From Caminibacter mediatlanticus TB-2 (GTDB lineage Bacteria; Campylobacterota; Campylobacteria; Campylobacterales; Nautiliaceae), in the NCBI RefSeq assembly GCF_005843985.1, contig NZ_CP040463.1:156501-220500 (forward strand): 64,000 nt of DNA, written 5' to 3'. A program made the position numbers and the translations under genes. The notes under the pieces were generated by a model. That model was not told where the DNA came from and ran no database searches. It saw only the letters and a list, made by a program, of their open reading frames with translations. The stretch's first letter is position 1; the number at the start of each line of letters is the position of its first letter. Below, piece by piece: positions 41,332 to 53,284 of this stretch.

Positions 41332-42681
41332 TTAAATTATTCTTTTGTATTCTTCAAAATCAAGTTTCCAAACCTTAATACCACAAAACCTCTCACCCTC
41401 AGGACAATATGGCTTAATATTCTCTTTTAACCTAACCGCACAAGGAGGCAAGAAGTTTTTAGCAGCACTAACACCTGCTTCTCTTAACTGTTTAACTTGG
41501 TCATATACAATATCAAAAATCTCTTCTTGGGCATTATAACAAAGTCTCATTTGAGATTTATGAGCAAAGGCATTAAAATCATTATGTTCAACTATCTCAA
41601 TATTGTGAGCATTTAAAAGTGCATAACAAGCTTCACTTCCTAATTTTTCTTTCTCTTCTTCAAAAAAATCATACGAATGATTTAGTGCATTTATATATAT
41701 TTCTCTTACCTCATTATTTTTTTCAATGATAGGAGGAATATAAAAATCTCTTTTATAAATATCAAGCAGTTTTAGTCTAATAGCCATTGAGCGACGATGT
41801 CTTTGATTTTGAGCATCAGCTGAGAGTGACAATTTAATATAAGAGTTAAAACTTCCTAAAATACTTTCATCTAAATAGATATTACTACTTCTTAAAACTC
41901 CTGCATAGTTTTCATTTAATTCAAAGTCATAATCTACTATATCAAACACTTTTACTTTTTCAACTTTTATATTATGTCTTTTTTTAATCTTTTCAATCTC
42001 AATATTTGGAAAAACTACCTTTTCATTTTCTGCAAATTCTATCAAAGGAGATAAATTTTCATCAATTTTTAACATCTCTTCTTTTAATTTATTAGCAAGT
42101 TCTAATGCTTCATCTTTTGCTTCTGGAATCACTTTTGCAGCATTAATATATCTTAGGGCTGTAATTACATTTATTGTATGATACATATGTGCATTCATTC
42201 CTATTGGAAGAAGATATCTTGCAAACTCTTGGGCTCTTTTTTTAGCTTCTTTTTTTTTGAATTTTGGAAGTACTTTTTCAATTATTGGAGTTAATTTTTC
42301 TATTAAGTTTTCATATTTTTTAAACATCTCTTCATAATAATTTTGCCACTTCTCTTTATTAGCTTTTTTAGGATAAGTAAAATTATCTATTTTCATTTTT
42401 GCATAGCGTTGAGAGACTTGTTCAGAGTTATAATAAGGATGAGAGTGAAGAAGTCTCCAAATTAAAAGCCTGCTTATTCCTTCAATTAAAAAAGTAAAAT
42501 GATAATGCATTAATGTTGTATGATGCCCTGCTTTAAATATTGAATTCAATAAATCATTTTTCTTTTCCCACCTACTTGCATCCTCAGGAGTTACAATATG
42601 TTTTCCAAAATAACAACTCCTTGCACTCCCTACTGCAATATCTGTTGGTTTATAAAAAGATTTTAGGACTTTAACTTTCAT
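41332..42681 (-). CDS. thyX: FAD-dependent thymidylate synthase, tandem ThyX-domain protein
   Basis: 449 residues, about twice ThyX. The N-terminal half has a degenerate ThyX motif, SRLLIWRLLHSHPYYNSEQ then VSQRY (near 69-92); its expected RHR is WRLLH. The C-terminal half has NQRHRRSMAIRLKLLDIY (near 298-316). ThyX methylates dUMP using flavin and folate. dcd in this window supplies dUTP. Two domains may share one active site. It overlaps queF by 11 bases. Confidence 0.8.
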   Translation of the reverse strand: MKVKVLKSFYKPTDIAVGSARSCYFGKHIVTPEDASRWEKKNDLLNSIFKAGHHTTLMHYHFTFLIEGISRLLIWRLLHSHPYYNSEQVSQRYAKMKIDNFTYPKKANKEKWQNYYEEMFKKYENLIEKLTPIIEKVLPKFKKKEAKKRAQEFARYLLPIGMNAHMYHTINVITALRYINAAKVIPEAKDEALELANKLKEEMLKIDENLSPLIEFAENEKVVFPNIEIEKIKKRHNIKVEKVKVFDIVDYDFELNENYAGVLRSSNIYLDESILGSFNSYIKLSLSADAQNQRHRRSMAIRLKLLDIYKRDFYIPPIIEKNNEVREIYINALNHSYDFFEEEKEKLGSEACYALLNAHNIEIVEHNDFNAFAHKSQMRLCYNAQEEIFDIVYDQVKQLREAGVSAAKNFLPPCAVRLKENIKPYCPEGERFCGIKVWKLDFEEYKRII

Positions 42682-43069
42682 TTTCTATTTTCTCACTATC
42701 GATTTCAATAACTGTATGAACGTTTCCTCTTGGATTAAAATCCATTGTAAGTTTCATTTTTTTAGGCTTTAATTTATTGTACAAAGTATCAAAAATTTCA
42801 TTTGCACTATCTTCGTGAGAGATATATCTATTCATAAATGAGTTTATATAAAGTTTTAGAGCTTTAAGCTCTACTACCCATTCGTTTGGAATATACTCTA
42901 AATAAATTGTTGCAAAATCAGGATATCCACTTCTTGGACATTTACACATAAATTCAGGCAAAGTAATTTTAATTACATAGTTTTTTTTATTTTTATTTGG
43001 CCATATCTCTAAATCTTTTTCAGGGTTAAATTCTACTATTTCTTTCTCACCATATTTTAACTCATTCAT
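42671..43069 (-). CDS. queF: NADPH-dependent preQ0 reductase
   Basis: 132 residues. The catalytic Cys sits in CPRSGYPDFATIYLEYIP and the second-half signature is NPRGNVHTVI. This is the unimodal QueF form (T-fold). It reduces preQ0 to preQ1 on the way to queuosine, the pathway QueH completes. It lies nine bases after gyrB. Confidence 0.94.
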   Translation of the reverse strand: MNELKYGEKEIVEFNPEKDLEIWPNKNKKNYVIKITLPEFMCKCPRSGYPDFATIYLEYIPNEWVVELKALKLYINSFMNRYISHEDSANEIFDTLYNKLKPKKMKLTMDFNPRGNVHTVIEIDSEKIENES

Positions 43070-43077
43070 TTTTATCC

Positions 43078-45357
<2,280 letters not shown>

Positions 45358-45385
45358 CTACCTTTGCTACTTTTTACTAATTATA

Positions 45386-46438
45386 TCAAATATTAAGAGG
45401 CATTATTATTGTTATAAATTTTCCATCTTTAAGCATAAATGGAATATTTGGGTCATTTAAACATAATTCAAATTCATCTGAATTTATTATATTTAGAAAA
45501 TCAAATAAGTATCTACTATTTACTGCAAATTCAAATTCTTCTATGTTTGAATTAAAATTAAAGCTTGTTTTTGCTTTTGTAGTTTCGTCACTAATACTTT
45601 CAAATTCTATTTTATCATTTGTTATTTTTATTCTAACCTCATTTGAGATAATACTTACTTGTTTTAAATAAGAAGTGAATTCATCTTTTGGAATTTTAAG
45701 TGTATATTTAAATGAATTTGGTATTATTTTTTCGTATGTAGGAAATTTTCCATTAATTAGCTTAGTAAAAAATAGTGTATTTTCATCTTTAAGTATTAAA
45801 TAAATATCATCATAAAAAATTTTCATATCATCTTTAAATATTCTTTTTATTTCACTAATACTTCTTTTAGGAACAATTATTTGTTTAGCATTTCCTTTTG
45901 CATTGCTATAATAAACTGCAAGTCTTCTTGTATCGGTTGAAACGAAGTTAGTTTTTTCTTTTATATCAAATAATGCCCCATTTAATTCATATTTTGGGTT
46001 ATTGTTATCAATTGATGGGAATATTTTTTTAATTGCATCAAAAAATTCATTATTATCTACTTCTAATTTTTCTAAGTCGTTAGGATTAGGAAATTCTGGA
46101 AATTCATTAGCATTAAAACTTGTGAGATTATATATTGAAGTATCTTGTTTTATTGTAATTTTATCATTTTCACTTTTAATTTCTATTTCTTTGTTTTTTA
46201 GTGTTTTTATTATGTCAAATAGTTTTTTTCCGTTTATTGTTATTTTTCCAGGATTTATAATTTCAGCATCTGTTGTTAGTTTTATACCTATTTCTTTATC
46301 AGTTGCTTTTATTGTTAGATTTTCATTTGCATCAATTAGTATATGAGAAGTAATTTGAGTATTATCTTTTTTTTCTGTAAAAGGCATTGCTTGATTTATT
46401 AGACTTTCAATTACTGGTTTTTGAATTTTTATATACAT
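45386..46438 (-). CDS. dnaN: DNA polymerase III beta sliding clamp
   Basis: 350 residues with three clamp-like repeats of about 115 residues; LINGKFPTYEKIIPN is the typical linker, and the end LKDGKFITIIMPLNI matches the beta-clamp C-terminus. AAGGAG precedes the ATG. It lies between dnaA and gyrB, and its start borders the downstream half of the origin. Confidence 0.95.
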   Translation of the reverse strand: MYIKIQKPVIESLINQAMPFTEKKDNTQITSHILIDANENLTIKATDKEIGIKLTTDAEIINPGKITINGKKLFDIIKTLKNKEIEIKSENDKITIKQDTSIYNLTSFNANEFPEFPNPNDLEKLEVDNNEFFDAIKKIFPSIDNNNPKYELNGALFDIKEKTNFVSTDTRRLAVYYSNAKGNAKQIIVPKRSISEIKRIFKDDMKIFYDDIYLILKDENTLFFTKLINGKFPTYEKIIPNSFKYTLKIPKDEFTSYLKQVSIISNEVRIKITNDKIEFESISDETTKAKTSFNFNSNIEEFEFAVNSRYLFDFLNIINSDEFELCLNDPNIPFMLKDGKFITIIMPLNI

Positions 46439-46563
46439 TTTATTCTCCTTTATTTAAATTTTTATAGTGGTAGTAGTAGATTGTTGTGAATTGTTGAATT
46501 TTGTTGTATATGTCCATATTTCTAAGTTTTTGTGAGTGAATGTGAATAATAAAGTTTTTCACA
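46439..46563. other. Origin of replication, dnaA-dnaN side (unwinding region)
   Basis: DnaA boxes (TTATTCACA or relatives) are seen at 46541-46549 (TGTGAATAA), 46555-46563 (TTTTTCACA) and a weaker TTGTGAATT at 46484-46492. Three TAG triplets (46471-46479) next to the last box look like a DnaA-trio, followed toward dnaN by AT-rich TATTTAAATTTTTA (46451-46464), a likely unwinding element. Bipartite origins around dnaA are known in Helicobacter and its relatives. Confidence 0.7.
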
Positions 46564-47877
46564 CTATTCACCTTTTCTTGTTTGAATTTTATTTTTAAGC
46601 TCTTCAATTTTTATTCTAAAATCATTATCTTCTTTTAGCTTTTTATTAAAACTTTTTATTGCATGACTTACTGCACTATGGTCTTTAAGACCAAAGTATT
46701 TTGCAATTGCAGGAGTTGATTCTTTGGTAAATTCTCTGGCTAAATAAATAGCAGTTCTTCTTGCGGCTACTATATTTTTATTTCTACTTTTAGAGATAAT
46801 TTCACTTGGTTTTATATTAAACTCTTTTGCTATTAATTCTATGATATCTTGAAGTGTAATATTTTCTTTTTTATCTTTGATATGTTCTTTTAAAGTTTGT
46901 TTTGCAAAATCAAGTGTAATATCACTAACACCAAGAAGTTTTGCCATTGCATTTAATTTAACAATCATACCTTCAATTTCTCTTATATTATCGTCAAGTT
47001 TTGTTGCAATAAACTCAATTACATCATCCGGAAGATATATTCCATTTAATTCGCATTTTTTCTTAATAATTTCGATTTTTGTTTCAAGTTCTGGTGGTTG
47101 TATATCTGCAATTAATCCAGCTTCAAATCTGCTTCTTAGTCTATCTACTAAATCTTGAAGTTTTTTTGGAGGTCTATCTGCTGTTAGGCATATTTGTTTT
47201 TTTTGATTATAAAGTTCATTAAATGTGTGGAAAAATTCTTCTTGGGTTTGTTCTTTTCCTGCAAAAAATTGTACATCGTCTATTAATAATACATCACAAC
47301 TTCTATATTTTTCATGAAATCTATCCATTGTTTGATTTCTTACATTTTCTCTAAATTCATTCATAAACTGTTCGCTTGTAACATAAATTACATTAAGCCT
47401 ATTTTTTAAGTAATTTCCGATAGCCTGTATTAAATGGGTTTTTCCAAGTCCAACTCCTCCATAAATAAATAAAGGATTATAGTTTTTTCCTGGATTTTCA
47501 GCTACACTTTTAGCAGCACTATATGCAAACTGATTTGAAGGTCCAACGATAAAACTCTCAAATGTATATTCTGGAATTAATATAGAAGGAGATGTATTTG
47601 TTGAGATATTTTCACTTTCATAATTTATGTGTTTTATATCTTTTGTAATTATTTCTATATTTGCTTCGATTCCTGTTTCTTCTTTATAAATTTCTGCTAT
47701 TTTTTTTGAGTAATTTCTTTTAACATAATTAGCTATAAAAATATTTGGAGCTTTAATAACAAGATGATTACTATTGCTTGAATCTTCGTCAAATTCCAAT
47801 TTTTTTATAAATTTATTATAATTCACTTGATTTTCACTTTTTAATTTTTGTTTTATTTTATCAAATATCAATAACAA
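46564..47877 (-). CDS. dnaA: Chromosomal replication initiator DnaA
   Basis: 437 residues. Walker A GGVGLGKTHLI, Walker B LLIDDVQFF, AAA+ lid, and the C-terminal box-binding LKDHSAVSHAIKSF. The N-terminal domain I is short. It overlaps box sequences at both ends, so it lies in the middle of the origin. Confidence 0.97.
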   Translation of the reverse strand: MLLIFDKIKQKLKSENQVNYNKFIKKLEFDEDSSNSNHLVIKAPNIFIANYVKRNYSKKIAEIYKEETGIEANIEIITKDIKHINYESENISTNTSPSILIPEYTFESFIVGPSNQFAYSAAKSVAENPGKNYNPLFIYGGVGLGKTHLIQAIGNYLKNRLNVIYVTSEQFMNEFRENVRNQTMDRFHEKYRSCDVLLIDDVQFFAGKEQTQEEFFHTFNELYNQKKQICLTADRPPKKLQDLVDRLRSRFEAGLIADIQPPELETKIEIIKKKCELNGIYLPDDVIEFIATKLDDNIREIEGMIVKLNAMAKLLGVSDITLDFAKQTLKEHIKDKKENITLQDIIELIAKEFNIKPSEIISKSRNKNIVAARRTAIYLAREFTKESTPAIAKYFGLKDHSAVSHAIKSFNKKLKEDNDFRIKIEELKNKIQTRKGE

Positions 47878-48023
47878 ACTCCTTTGTGAATAAAAATTTT
47901 TTCACATTGTGAAATAATAGTGAAATATTATGTGAATTAAATTTTATCATATTGAAAAATAAAAGTCTATTAAAGTTATTCACATTGTGAATAATATGTG
48001 AAAATAAAATGAAAGAAGTGTGA
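47878..48023. other. Origin of replication, dnaA-upstream box cluster
   Basis: DnaA boxes: TGTGAATAA at 47885 and 47986, TTATTCACA at 47976, TTTTTCACA at 47898, and variants TGTGAAATA (47908), TGTGAATTA (47931), TGTGAAAAT (47997) and TGTGAATGA (48019). Two face each other at 47976-47994. This dense cluster just upstream of dnaA resembles oriC1 of Helicobacter-type origins. It also holds the dnaA promoter. Confidence 0.75.
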
Positions 48024-48488
48024 ATGAGAATACTCGGAATTGACCCAGGAACAATAAGATGTGGCTATGCAATAATTGAGAGTTTTCCAAAACTTAAATT
48101 AATAGATGCGGGATTTATAAAAATAACTGAAAAAGAGTTACAATATCAACTTTCACAATTAATTGAAGGACTTGATTTAATTTTAGAAAATCAAATAGAT
48201 GAGGTTGCAATTGAAGATATATTTTATGCTTATAATCCAAAAACTGTTTTAAAACTTGCTCAATTTAGAGGAGCTTTATCTCTTAGAATATTACAAAAAC
48301 ATGGTTTCTTTGCTGAATATACTCCTCTTCAAGTAAAAAAAGCTGTTACAGGTAATGGAAAAGCAAAAAAAGAGCAAGTTGCATTTATGGTAAAAAGAAT
48401 TTTAGGTATAAAAGGAGATATAAAGCCTCTTGATATTACAGATGCGATTGCAGTTGCTATAACTCACTCTCAAAGAATAAAATGTTAG
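48024..48488 (+). CDS. ruvC: Holliday-junction resolvase RuvC
   Basis: 154 residues. Catalytic residues: Asp7 in [12 protein letters not shown], Glu in VAIEDIFY, and Asp in [13 protein letters not shown]. It cuts Holliday junctions with RuvAB. The start ATG lies within the last DnaA box of the origin. Confidence 0.94.
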   Translation: MRILGIDPGTIRCGYAIIESFPKLKLIDAGFIKITEKELQYQLSQLIEGLDLILENQIDEVAIEDIFYAYNPKTVLKLAQFRGALSLRILQKHGFFAEYTPLQVKKAVTGNGKAKKEQVAFMVKRILGIKGDIKPLDITDAIAVAITHSQRIKC

Positions 48489-49063
48489 AGATAACAGATA
48501 TTATAGGAATAATTGCATTTGCAATAAGTGGCTTTGTTGTTGGTGTTAGACATAAGTTAGATTTACTTGGAGTATTAATTAGTACATTTTTAACAGCTCT
48601 TGGGGGAGGAATATTAAGAGATGTAATTGCAAATATTCCTATTTATTCTTTTACAAATATTTTTCCAGGTCTTGTTGTTTTTTGTGTTTTTTTAATTGGT
48701 ATAGTTTTTAAATTATATAAATTTGATTTTAATAATAAATTTTTTTTAATTTTTGATTCAATAGGTCTTGTTTCTTTTTCTATTTCAGGGAGTATTGTAG
48801 CTATAAATTCTGAATTTAATATATTTGGTGTAATATTTTTATCTTTTATTACTGCTGTTGGTGGAGGAATGCTTAGAGATATTTTAATAAATCAAGTACC
48901 ATTTATTCTAAAAGAAGAGTTTTATGGGAGTATTAGTATACTAATAGCATTTTTATTGTTTATATTTGGTATTAATGATATAGTAATTATTTCTATTTTT
49001 ATTTTAGGACTTATTTTAAGATTGATTGCGTATATAAAAGGCTGGAAATTACCAATAATTTAA
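48482..49063 (+). CDS. TRIC/YicG-family membrane protein
   Basis: 193 residues with six or seven membrane helices and two matching halves containing [10 protein letters not shown] and [10 protein letters not shown], the diagnostic GGGxxRD loops. This family has been described as trimeric cation channels, though the bacterial role is unclear. It overlaps ruvC by seven bases. Confidence 0.88.
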   Translation: MLEITDIIGIIAFAISGFVVGVRHKLDLLGVLISTFLTALGGGILRDVIANIPIYSFTNIFPGLVVFCVFLIGIVFKLYKFDFNNKFFLIFDSIGLVSFSISGSIVAINSEFNIFGVIFLSFITAVGGGMLRDILINQVPFILKEEFYGSISILIAFLLFIFGINDIVIISIFILGLILRLIAYIKGWKLPII

Positions 49064-49089
49064 TGTATAATTAATAAAAAGGAGTAGAT

Positions 49090-49560
49090 ATGAGAGTAGG
49101 TGATATTGTAATTGTTGCAAGTTTAGGAGAAATTAAAGTATATAAAGCAAATCCAAGAACATTAGAAGCAGAGGCTGGACTTAAACCAAATGAAATAAAA
49201 CTTGATTTTTTAACAGGATTAGATATTATAGAAGCTCATAAAAAATTGCAAGATTTAATAACAGGTATTGAAGGTAGTTTTAAACCAGGATTTTTAAATA
49301 AAGCAGTAAATGGGGAAAAACACAATTTAAAACAAGAAATATATAAAGAAGCAGTAAAATTTGTAGCAGAAGATATTGATATGATAATAGATGAATATGG
49401 AGAAAAAAAAGTATTTTTATCACTTCCAAAAATAATAGCAAATGATGTTTTATCAAATATGAAAAACAAAGATAAAATTTTTAGATTAGTAGAAAAAGAT
49501 TTATTAAAAACAGATAAAAATAAACTAATAGATGAGTTTAAACCTGAAATATTAAAATGA
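49090..49560 (+). CDS. Host-attachment-family protein (baeRF/AtsE-like)
   Basis: 156 residues. IVIVASLGEIKVYKAN at the start and VFLSLPKIIANDVLSNM with VEKDLLKTDKNKLIDEF at the end recall the host-attachment protein family, related to archaeal release factor 1-like domains. The function is unresolved. AAAGGAG precedes the ATG. Convergent to nusB. Confidence 0.55.
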   Translation: MRVGDIVIVASLGEIKVYKANPRTLEAEAGLKPNEIKLDFLTGLDIIEAHKKLQDLITGIEGSFKPGFLNKAVNGEKHNLKQEIYKEAVKFVAEDIDMIIDEYGEKKVFLSLPKIIANDVLSNMKNKDKIFRLVEKDLLKTDKNKLIDEFKPEILK

Positions 49561-49566
49561 GGGAGA

Positions 49567-49977
49567 TTATTTATTTTCCCTTACTTCTTTTGCAACTTTA
49601 TCTAATATACCATTAATAAAATTTTTTGATTTATCTTCTGAGAAATTTTTAGCTATTTTTACTGCTTCATCTATTACTATTTGATATGGTGTATCAGTAT
49701 ATTTAATTTCATAAATTCCTGTTCTTAGTATTTGTTTATCAACTTTATCAAGTCTATCAAAACTCCAATCAATTAAATGATTTTTAATAATTTCATCAAT
49801 TTCATTAATATGTTCTAATATACCATTCAAAAGTTTTTTTGCAAATTCTGCTTTTTGACCTTTTATTTTTCTTTCTTTAAGCAGTTCATCAAATTGATTT
49901 ATTGCATCATCATTTCCTAGTTCTTTTGCATAAAGTGTTTGAATTACTGCTTCTCTTGCATGTGTTATTGTTGCCAT
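49567..49977 (-). CDS. nusB: Transcription antitermination factor NusB
   Basis: 136 residues. REAVIQTLYAKELGN at the start, then VDKQILRTGIYEIKYTDTPY and VIDEAVKIAKNFSEDKSKNF, the NusB core. It binds boxA RNA with S10 in rRNA operons. In the kdsA-ribH-nusB operon. Confidence 0.94.
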   Translation of the reverse strand: MATITHAREAVIQTLYAKELGNDDAINQFDELLKERKIKGQKAEFAKKLLNGILEHINEIDEIIKNHLIDWSFDRLDKVDKQILRTGIYEIKYTDTPYQIVIDEAVKIAKNFSEDKSKNFINGILDKVAKEVRENK

Positions 49978-50178
49978 TTATTGCCTCCAAATTTTATATA
50001 AAAATAATGTTGCTAAAATTATAAATTCTATTATTAAAAGATAACTTAATGTTTCTAATGTTTCTGGTTTAAATAAATATTTAAAAAATCTCAAAAATGC
50101 ACCTGTAAACACCCAAAGTAGGGCAGTTAATAATATTAATAAGTCAAGTTTATTTTTTAAATTAAAATCTATCTTCAT
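49978..50178 (-). CDS. Small membrane protein between ribH and nusB
   Basis: 66 residues with two membrane helices (about 12-28 and 45-61) and a short amphipathic loop with FKYLFKPETLET. The gene abuts nusB and overlaps ribH by one base, so it is translated in the operon. No family recognised; similar small genes sit here in other Campylobacterota. Confidence 0.6.
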   Translation of the reverse strand: MKIDFNLKNKLDLLILLTALLWVFTGAFLRFFKYLFKPETLETLSYLLIIEFIILATLFLYKIWRQ

Positions 50179-50642
50179 TAAAACTTTTTATATAAGTTTA
50201 TCATTTCAATAAGACCAAGCATTGCTTCAAAACCTTTGTTTCCTGCCTTGGTTCCAGCTCTTTCAATGGCTTGTTCGATTGTATCAGTTGTTAATAATCC
50301 AAAAGTAACAGGTGTATCATAATTTAGAGTAGTATTTGCTATTCCTTTTGTAGCTTCTGCTGCTACATAATCAAAATGAGGAGTTGCACCTCTAATTACA
50401 GCCCCAATACATACTATACCATCATAAAAATCTTTTTTTAACGCTCTTTTTAGAGCAAATGGAATTTCAAATGCTCCTGGGACTAAGATAAGGTCTAAAT
50501 TTTCTTCTTTTCCACCATTTCTTAAAAATGCATCTTTTGCACCTTCAATTAATCTATCTGTAATTAAATGATTAAATCTACTTGCAATTATTGCTACTTT
50601 TTCATTTCCTTCAAGTTGTAAAGTGCCTTCTATAACTTTCAT
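50178..50642 (-). CDS. ribH: 6,7-dimethyl-8-ribityllumazine synthase
   Basis: 154 residues. [36 protein letters not shown] (with the catalytic His) and [24 protein letters not shown]. The product is the substrate of RibE, which is encoded about 19 kb away. One-base overlap with kdsA. Confidence 0.95.
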   Translation of the reverse strand: MKVIEGTLQLEGNEKVAIIASRFNHLITDRLIEGAKDAFLRNGGKEENLDLILVPGAFEIPFALKRALKKDFYDGIVCIGAVIRGATPHFDYVAAEATKGIANTTLNYDTPVTFGLLTTDTIEQAIERAGTKAGNKGFEAMLGLIEMINLYKKF

Positions 50643-51436
50643 TATTTCTCCTTACAATTATTAATACAATCTATATCTTTTAAAATATCTTTAAGTATTT
50701 CAGGTGTAATCATATTAGGACCATCGCTTAGAGCGTTATCAGGATTATAATGTGTTTCAAAGAAAAATCCATCAACTCCAACAGCAGCAGCAGCTTTACT
50801 TAAATATGGAACAAACTCTCTTTTACCACTACTTTTTCCACCAGCTCCACCTGGCATTTGAACACTATGAGTAGCATCAAAAATAGTAGGGGCAAACTCT
50901 CTCATAATAACTAAACTTCTCATATCAACTACTAAGTTTCCATATCCAAAAGTAGTGCCTCTTTCTGTTAGCCATACGCCATATTTTTTTGAATTTTCAT
51001 AGCTAACTTCATTACAACCTCTTGTTTTTAATACTTTTAAAACAGAATATTTCATATCAGCTGGGTTCATAAATTGACCTTTTTTAATATTAACAATTTT
51101 ATTAGTTTTAGCAGCTTCTACTAAAAGGTCTGTTTGACGACACAAAAAAGCTGGTATTTGTAAAACATCTACTACCTCAGCTGCTTTTTTAACTTGCCAA
51201 GTTTCGTGTATATCTGTTAATAATTTATAGCCAAATTTTTCTTTTACTTCATTTAATATTTCAAGTCCTTTATCGATACCTGGGCCTCTATATGAATCAA
51301 GGCTTGTTCTATTTGCTTTATCAAAACTTGCTTTAAAATAAAAATCATATTTTTCATTATATGGTTTTAAATATTCAGCTATTTTAAATATTTGTTCTTT
51401 ACTTTCAATAACACAAGGTCCTGCTATTAAAATCAT
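50642..51436 (-). CDS. kdsA: 3-deoxy-D-manno-octulosonate-8-phosphate synthase
   Basis: 264 residues. [42 protein letters not shown] and [11 protein letters not shown] identify KdsA, which makes Kdo-8-phosphate for lipopolysaccharide. It starts the kdsA-ribH-nusB operon found in many Campylobacterota. AAAAAAGGC is upstream. Confidence 0.95.
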   Translation of the reverse strand: MILIAGPCVIESKEQIFKIAEYLKPYNEKYDFYFKASFDKANRTSLDSYRGPGIDKGLEILNEVKEKFGYKLLTDIHETWQVKKAAEVVDVLQIPAFLCRQTDLLVEAAKTNKIVNIKKGQFMNPADMKYSVLKVLKTRGCNEVSYENSKKYGVWLTERGTTFGYGNLVVDMRSLVIMREFAPTIFDATHSVQMPGGAGGKSSGKREFVPYLSKAAAAVGVDGFFFETHYNPDNALSDGPNMITPEILKDILKDIDCINNCKEK

Positions 51437-51479
51437 TATTTGCCTTTTTTATTATAATTATAACTAAAAAAGGAATTTT

Positions 51480-52205
51480 ATGTTTGTTTGTAAATATTCT
51501 GCAAGTGGAAATGATTTTGTAATTTTTCATACATTTAAAAAAAAAGATAGAAGTAATTTAGCAAAAAAACTTTGTGATAGATTTAATGGAATAGGGGCTG
51601 ATGGTTTAATAGTTTTACTTCCACATAAAACTTATGATTTTGAGTGGCAATTTTATAATGCAGATGGTAGTGAAGCGAGTATGTGTGGAAATGGAAGTAG
51701 GGCTGCTGCACTTTATGCATATAAATATGATTTAGCAAGTAGTAAAATGAAATTTTTAACAGGAGCTGGTGTTATTGAAGCTGAGGTTGATGGAGATATT
51801 GTTGAGACTCAACTAACACCATACAAAGAACTTGGAAAGTTTGATGAGTGGGAGCTTTTTGATACAGGAGTTCCTCATCTTGTGAAACTTGATAAGTTAG
51901 AAAATTTTAATATTAATGAATGTAGAGAGCTAAGATATAAACATAATGCGAATGTAAATATAGCAGAAGTTAAAGATAATAAACTTTTTGTTAGGACGTA
52001 TGAAAGAGGAGTAGAAGATGAAACACTTGCTTGTGGGACAGGTATGTGTGCAAGTTTTTTAAAAGCAAGAAAAGAAGGACTTATAGGAGATAGTATTAAA
52101 GTTTATCCAAAAAGCAAAGAAGAGCTTGAAATTAGTTTAAAAAAAAATAGACTTTATTTTAAAGGAAGAGTAAAAGAGACTTTTAAAGCATTATGTGAAG
52201 TTTAG
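51480..52205 (+). CDS. dapF: Diaminopimelate epimerase
   Basis: 241 residues. The two catalytic Cys lie in SMCGNGSRAAA and LACGTGMCASF. ASGNDFVIF at the start is also conserved. It makes meso-diaminopimelate for peptidoglycan and lysine. Slightly shorter than the usual 275 residues. Confidence 0.94.
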   Translation: MFVCKYSASGNDFVIFHTFKKKDRSNLAKKLCDRFNGIGADGLIVLLPHKTYDFEWQFYNADGSEASMCGNGSRAAALYAYKYDLASSKMKFLTGAGVIEAEVDGDIVETQLTPYKELGKFDEWELFDTGVPHLVKLDKLENFNINECRELRYKHNANVNIAEVKDNKLFVRTYERGVEDETLACGTGMCASFLKARKEGLIGDSIKVYPKSKEELEISLKKNRLYFKGRVKETFKALCEV

Positions 52206-52255
52206 TAACATTTTGTATTAATTAGGATTAAAAGAGTCTTATTTTATAAAAAATT

Positions 52256-52264
52256 TGTTATACT
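52256..52264 (+). promoter_or_regulatory. Promoter -10 of tpx
   Basis: TGTTATACT (extended -10) lies 21 bases before the tpx ATG and precedes AAAGGAGG. Confidence 0.5.
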
Positions 52265-52285
52265 GCAATAAAAAAAGGAGGCAAT

Positions 52286-52804
52286 ATGCCAGTAACAACT
52301 AAATTAAAAGGTAATGAAGTAGCTTTATATGGAGACCAAGTAAATGTTGGAGACAACGCACCAGTTGTAACTTTACCAAATAGTGCACTGGAAAATGTAA
52401 CTATTGGTGGTCCAAGCGATAAAGCTCAATTAATTATTGCAGTTCCAAGTCTTGATACACCAGTTTGTGCGATGGAGACTACAAAATTTAATAATGAAGC
52501 AGCATCGGTAGAGGGAGCGACAGTTTGTGTTGTATCAATGGATTTACCATTTGCAGCAAAAAGATTTTGTTCAACTGAAGGAATTGAAAACCTTCAAGTA
52601 TTGAGTGATTTTAAAGATAAAGCATTTGCTACAAATTATGGGGTGTTAATTGCAGAAGGTCCACTTAGAGGACTTTGCGCAAGAGCTATTTTTGTAGTAG
52701 GAAAAGATGGAAAAGTAACATATAAAGAATTAGTTCCAGAAATTACAGAAGAACCAAATTATGAAGCAGCACTTGCTGCATTAAAAGAAGCAGCTTCTAA
52801 ATAA
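52286..52804 (+). CDS. tpx: Thiol peroxidase
   Basis: 172 residues. The peroxidatic Cys sits in VPSLDTPVCAMETTKFN, the second in AKRFCSTEGIENLQVLSDF; GLCARAIFVV follows. It removes lipid and hydrogen peroxide using thioredoxin. AAAGGAGG is six bases from ATG. It precedes a marR gene on the same strand, so oxidative control is possible. Confidence 0.94.
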   Translation: MPVTTKLKGNEVALYGDQVNVGDNAPVVTLPNSALENVTIGGPSDKAQLIIAVPSLDTPVCAMETTKFNNEAASVEGATVCVVSMDLPFAAKRFCSTEGIENLQVLSDFKDKAFATNYGVLIAEGPLRGLCARAIFVVGKDGKVTYKELVPEITEEPNYEAALAALKEAASK

Positions 52805-52861
52805 TTTCTTCTTTTCTTCTTTTTTTGTATAATTCTTTAAAATTAGTTGTTAAGGAATTAT

Positions 52862-53275
52862 ATGCATTTAACACAAGATAATTCATTAGGGTTTGCTCTA
52901 ACTACAACTTTAAATGTTTTAAGAAAAAAATTCAATAGCGAAATAAAAAAATTTGATTTAAGTTCTGAACAATTTGCTGTTTTAAAATTAATAGAAAAAG
53001 AGGCTTTAACTCCTACTGAATTGTCTAATATCTTAAAAAGAGATAAAGCAAATATTACACGAATAGTAAATTCTCTTGAAAAAAAAGAGTTTATTCAAAA
53101 AAAGAAGATAAATGAAAAATCTTTTGAAGTTGTAATTACTAAAAAAGGATTATCTAATCTTCAAAAAGCTGAAAAAATTGCAGTTGATTTAAACAAGAAG
53201 ATAAGAACTATCTTAGATGATAAAGAGTTTGAGTGTTTAATAAAAACATTAAATAAAATAAAAAACAATTTTTAA
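52862..53275 (+). CDS. MarR-family transcription regulator
   Basis: Start at ATG 52862 (MHLTQDNSLG), with AAGGA upstream, not the in-frame TTG 15 bases earlier. 137 residues. The winged helix has LTPTELSNILKRDKANITRI and a wing at about 82-92. No Cys is visible in the sensor part except near the C-terminus. Its own promoter TATAAT is at 52828-52833. It may control tpx or the gene downstream. Confidence 0.85.
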   Translation: MHLTQDNSLGFALTTTLNVLRKKFNSEIKKFDLSSEQFAVLKLIEKEALTPTELSNILKRDKANITRIVNSLEKKEFIQKKKINEKSFEVVITKKGLSNLQKAEKIAVDLNKKIRTILDDKEFECLIKTLNKIKNNF

Positions 53276-53284
53276 AGGTGATAC

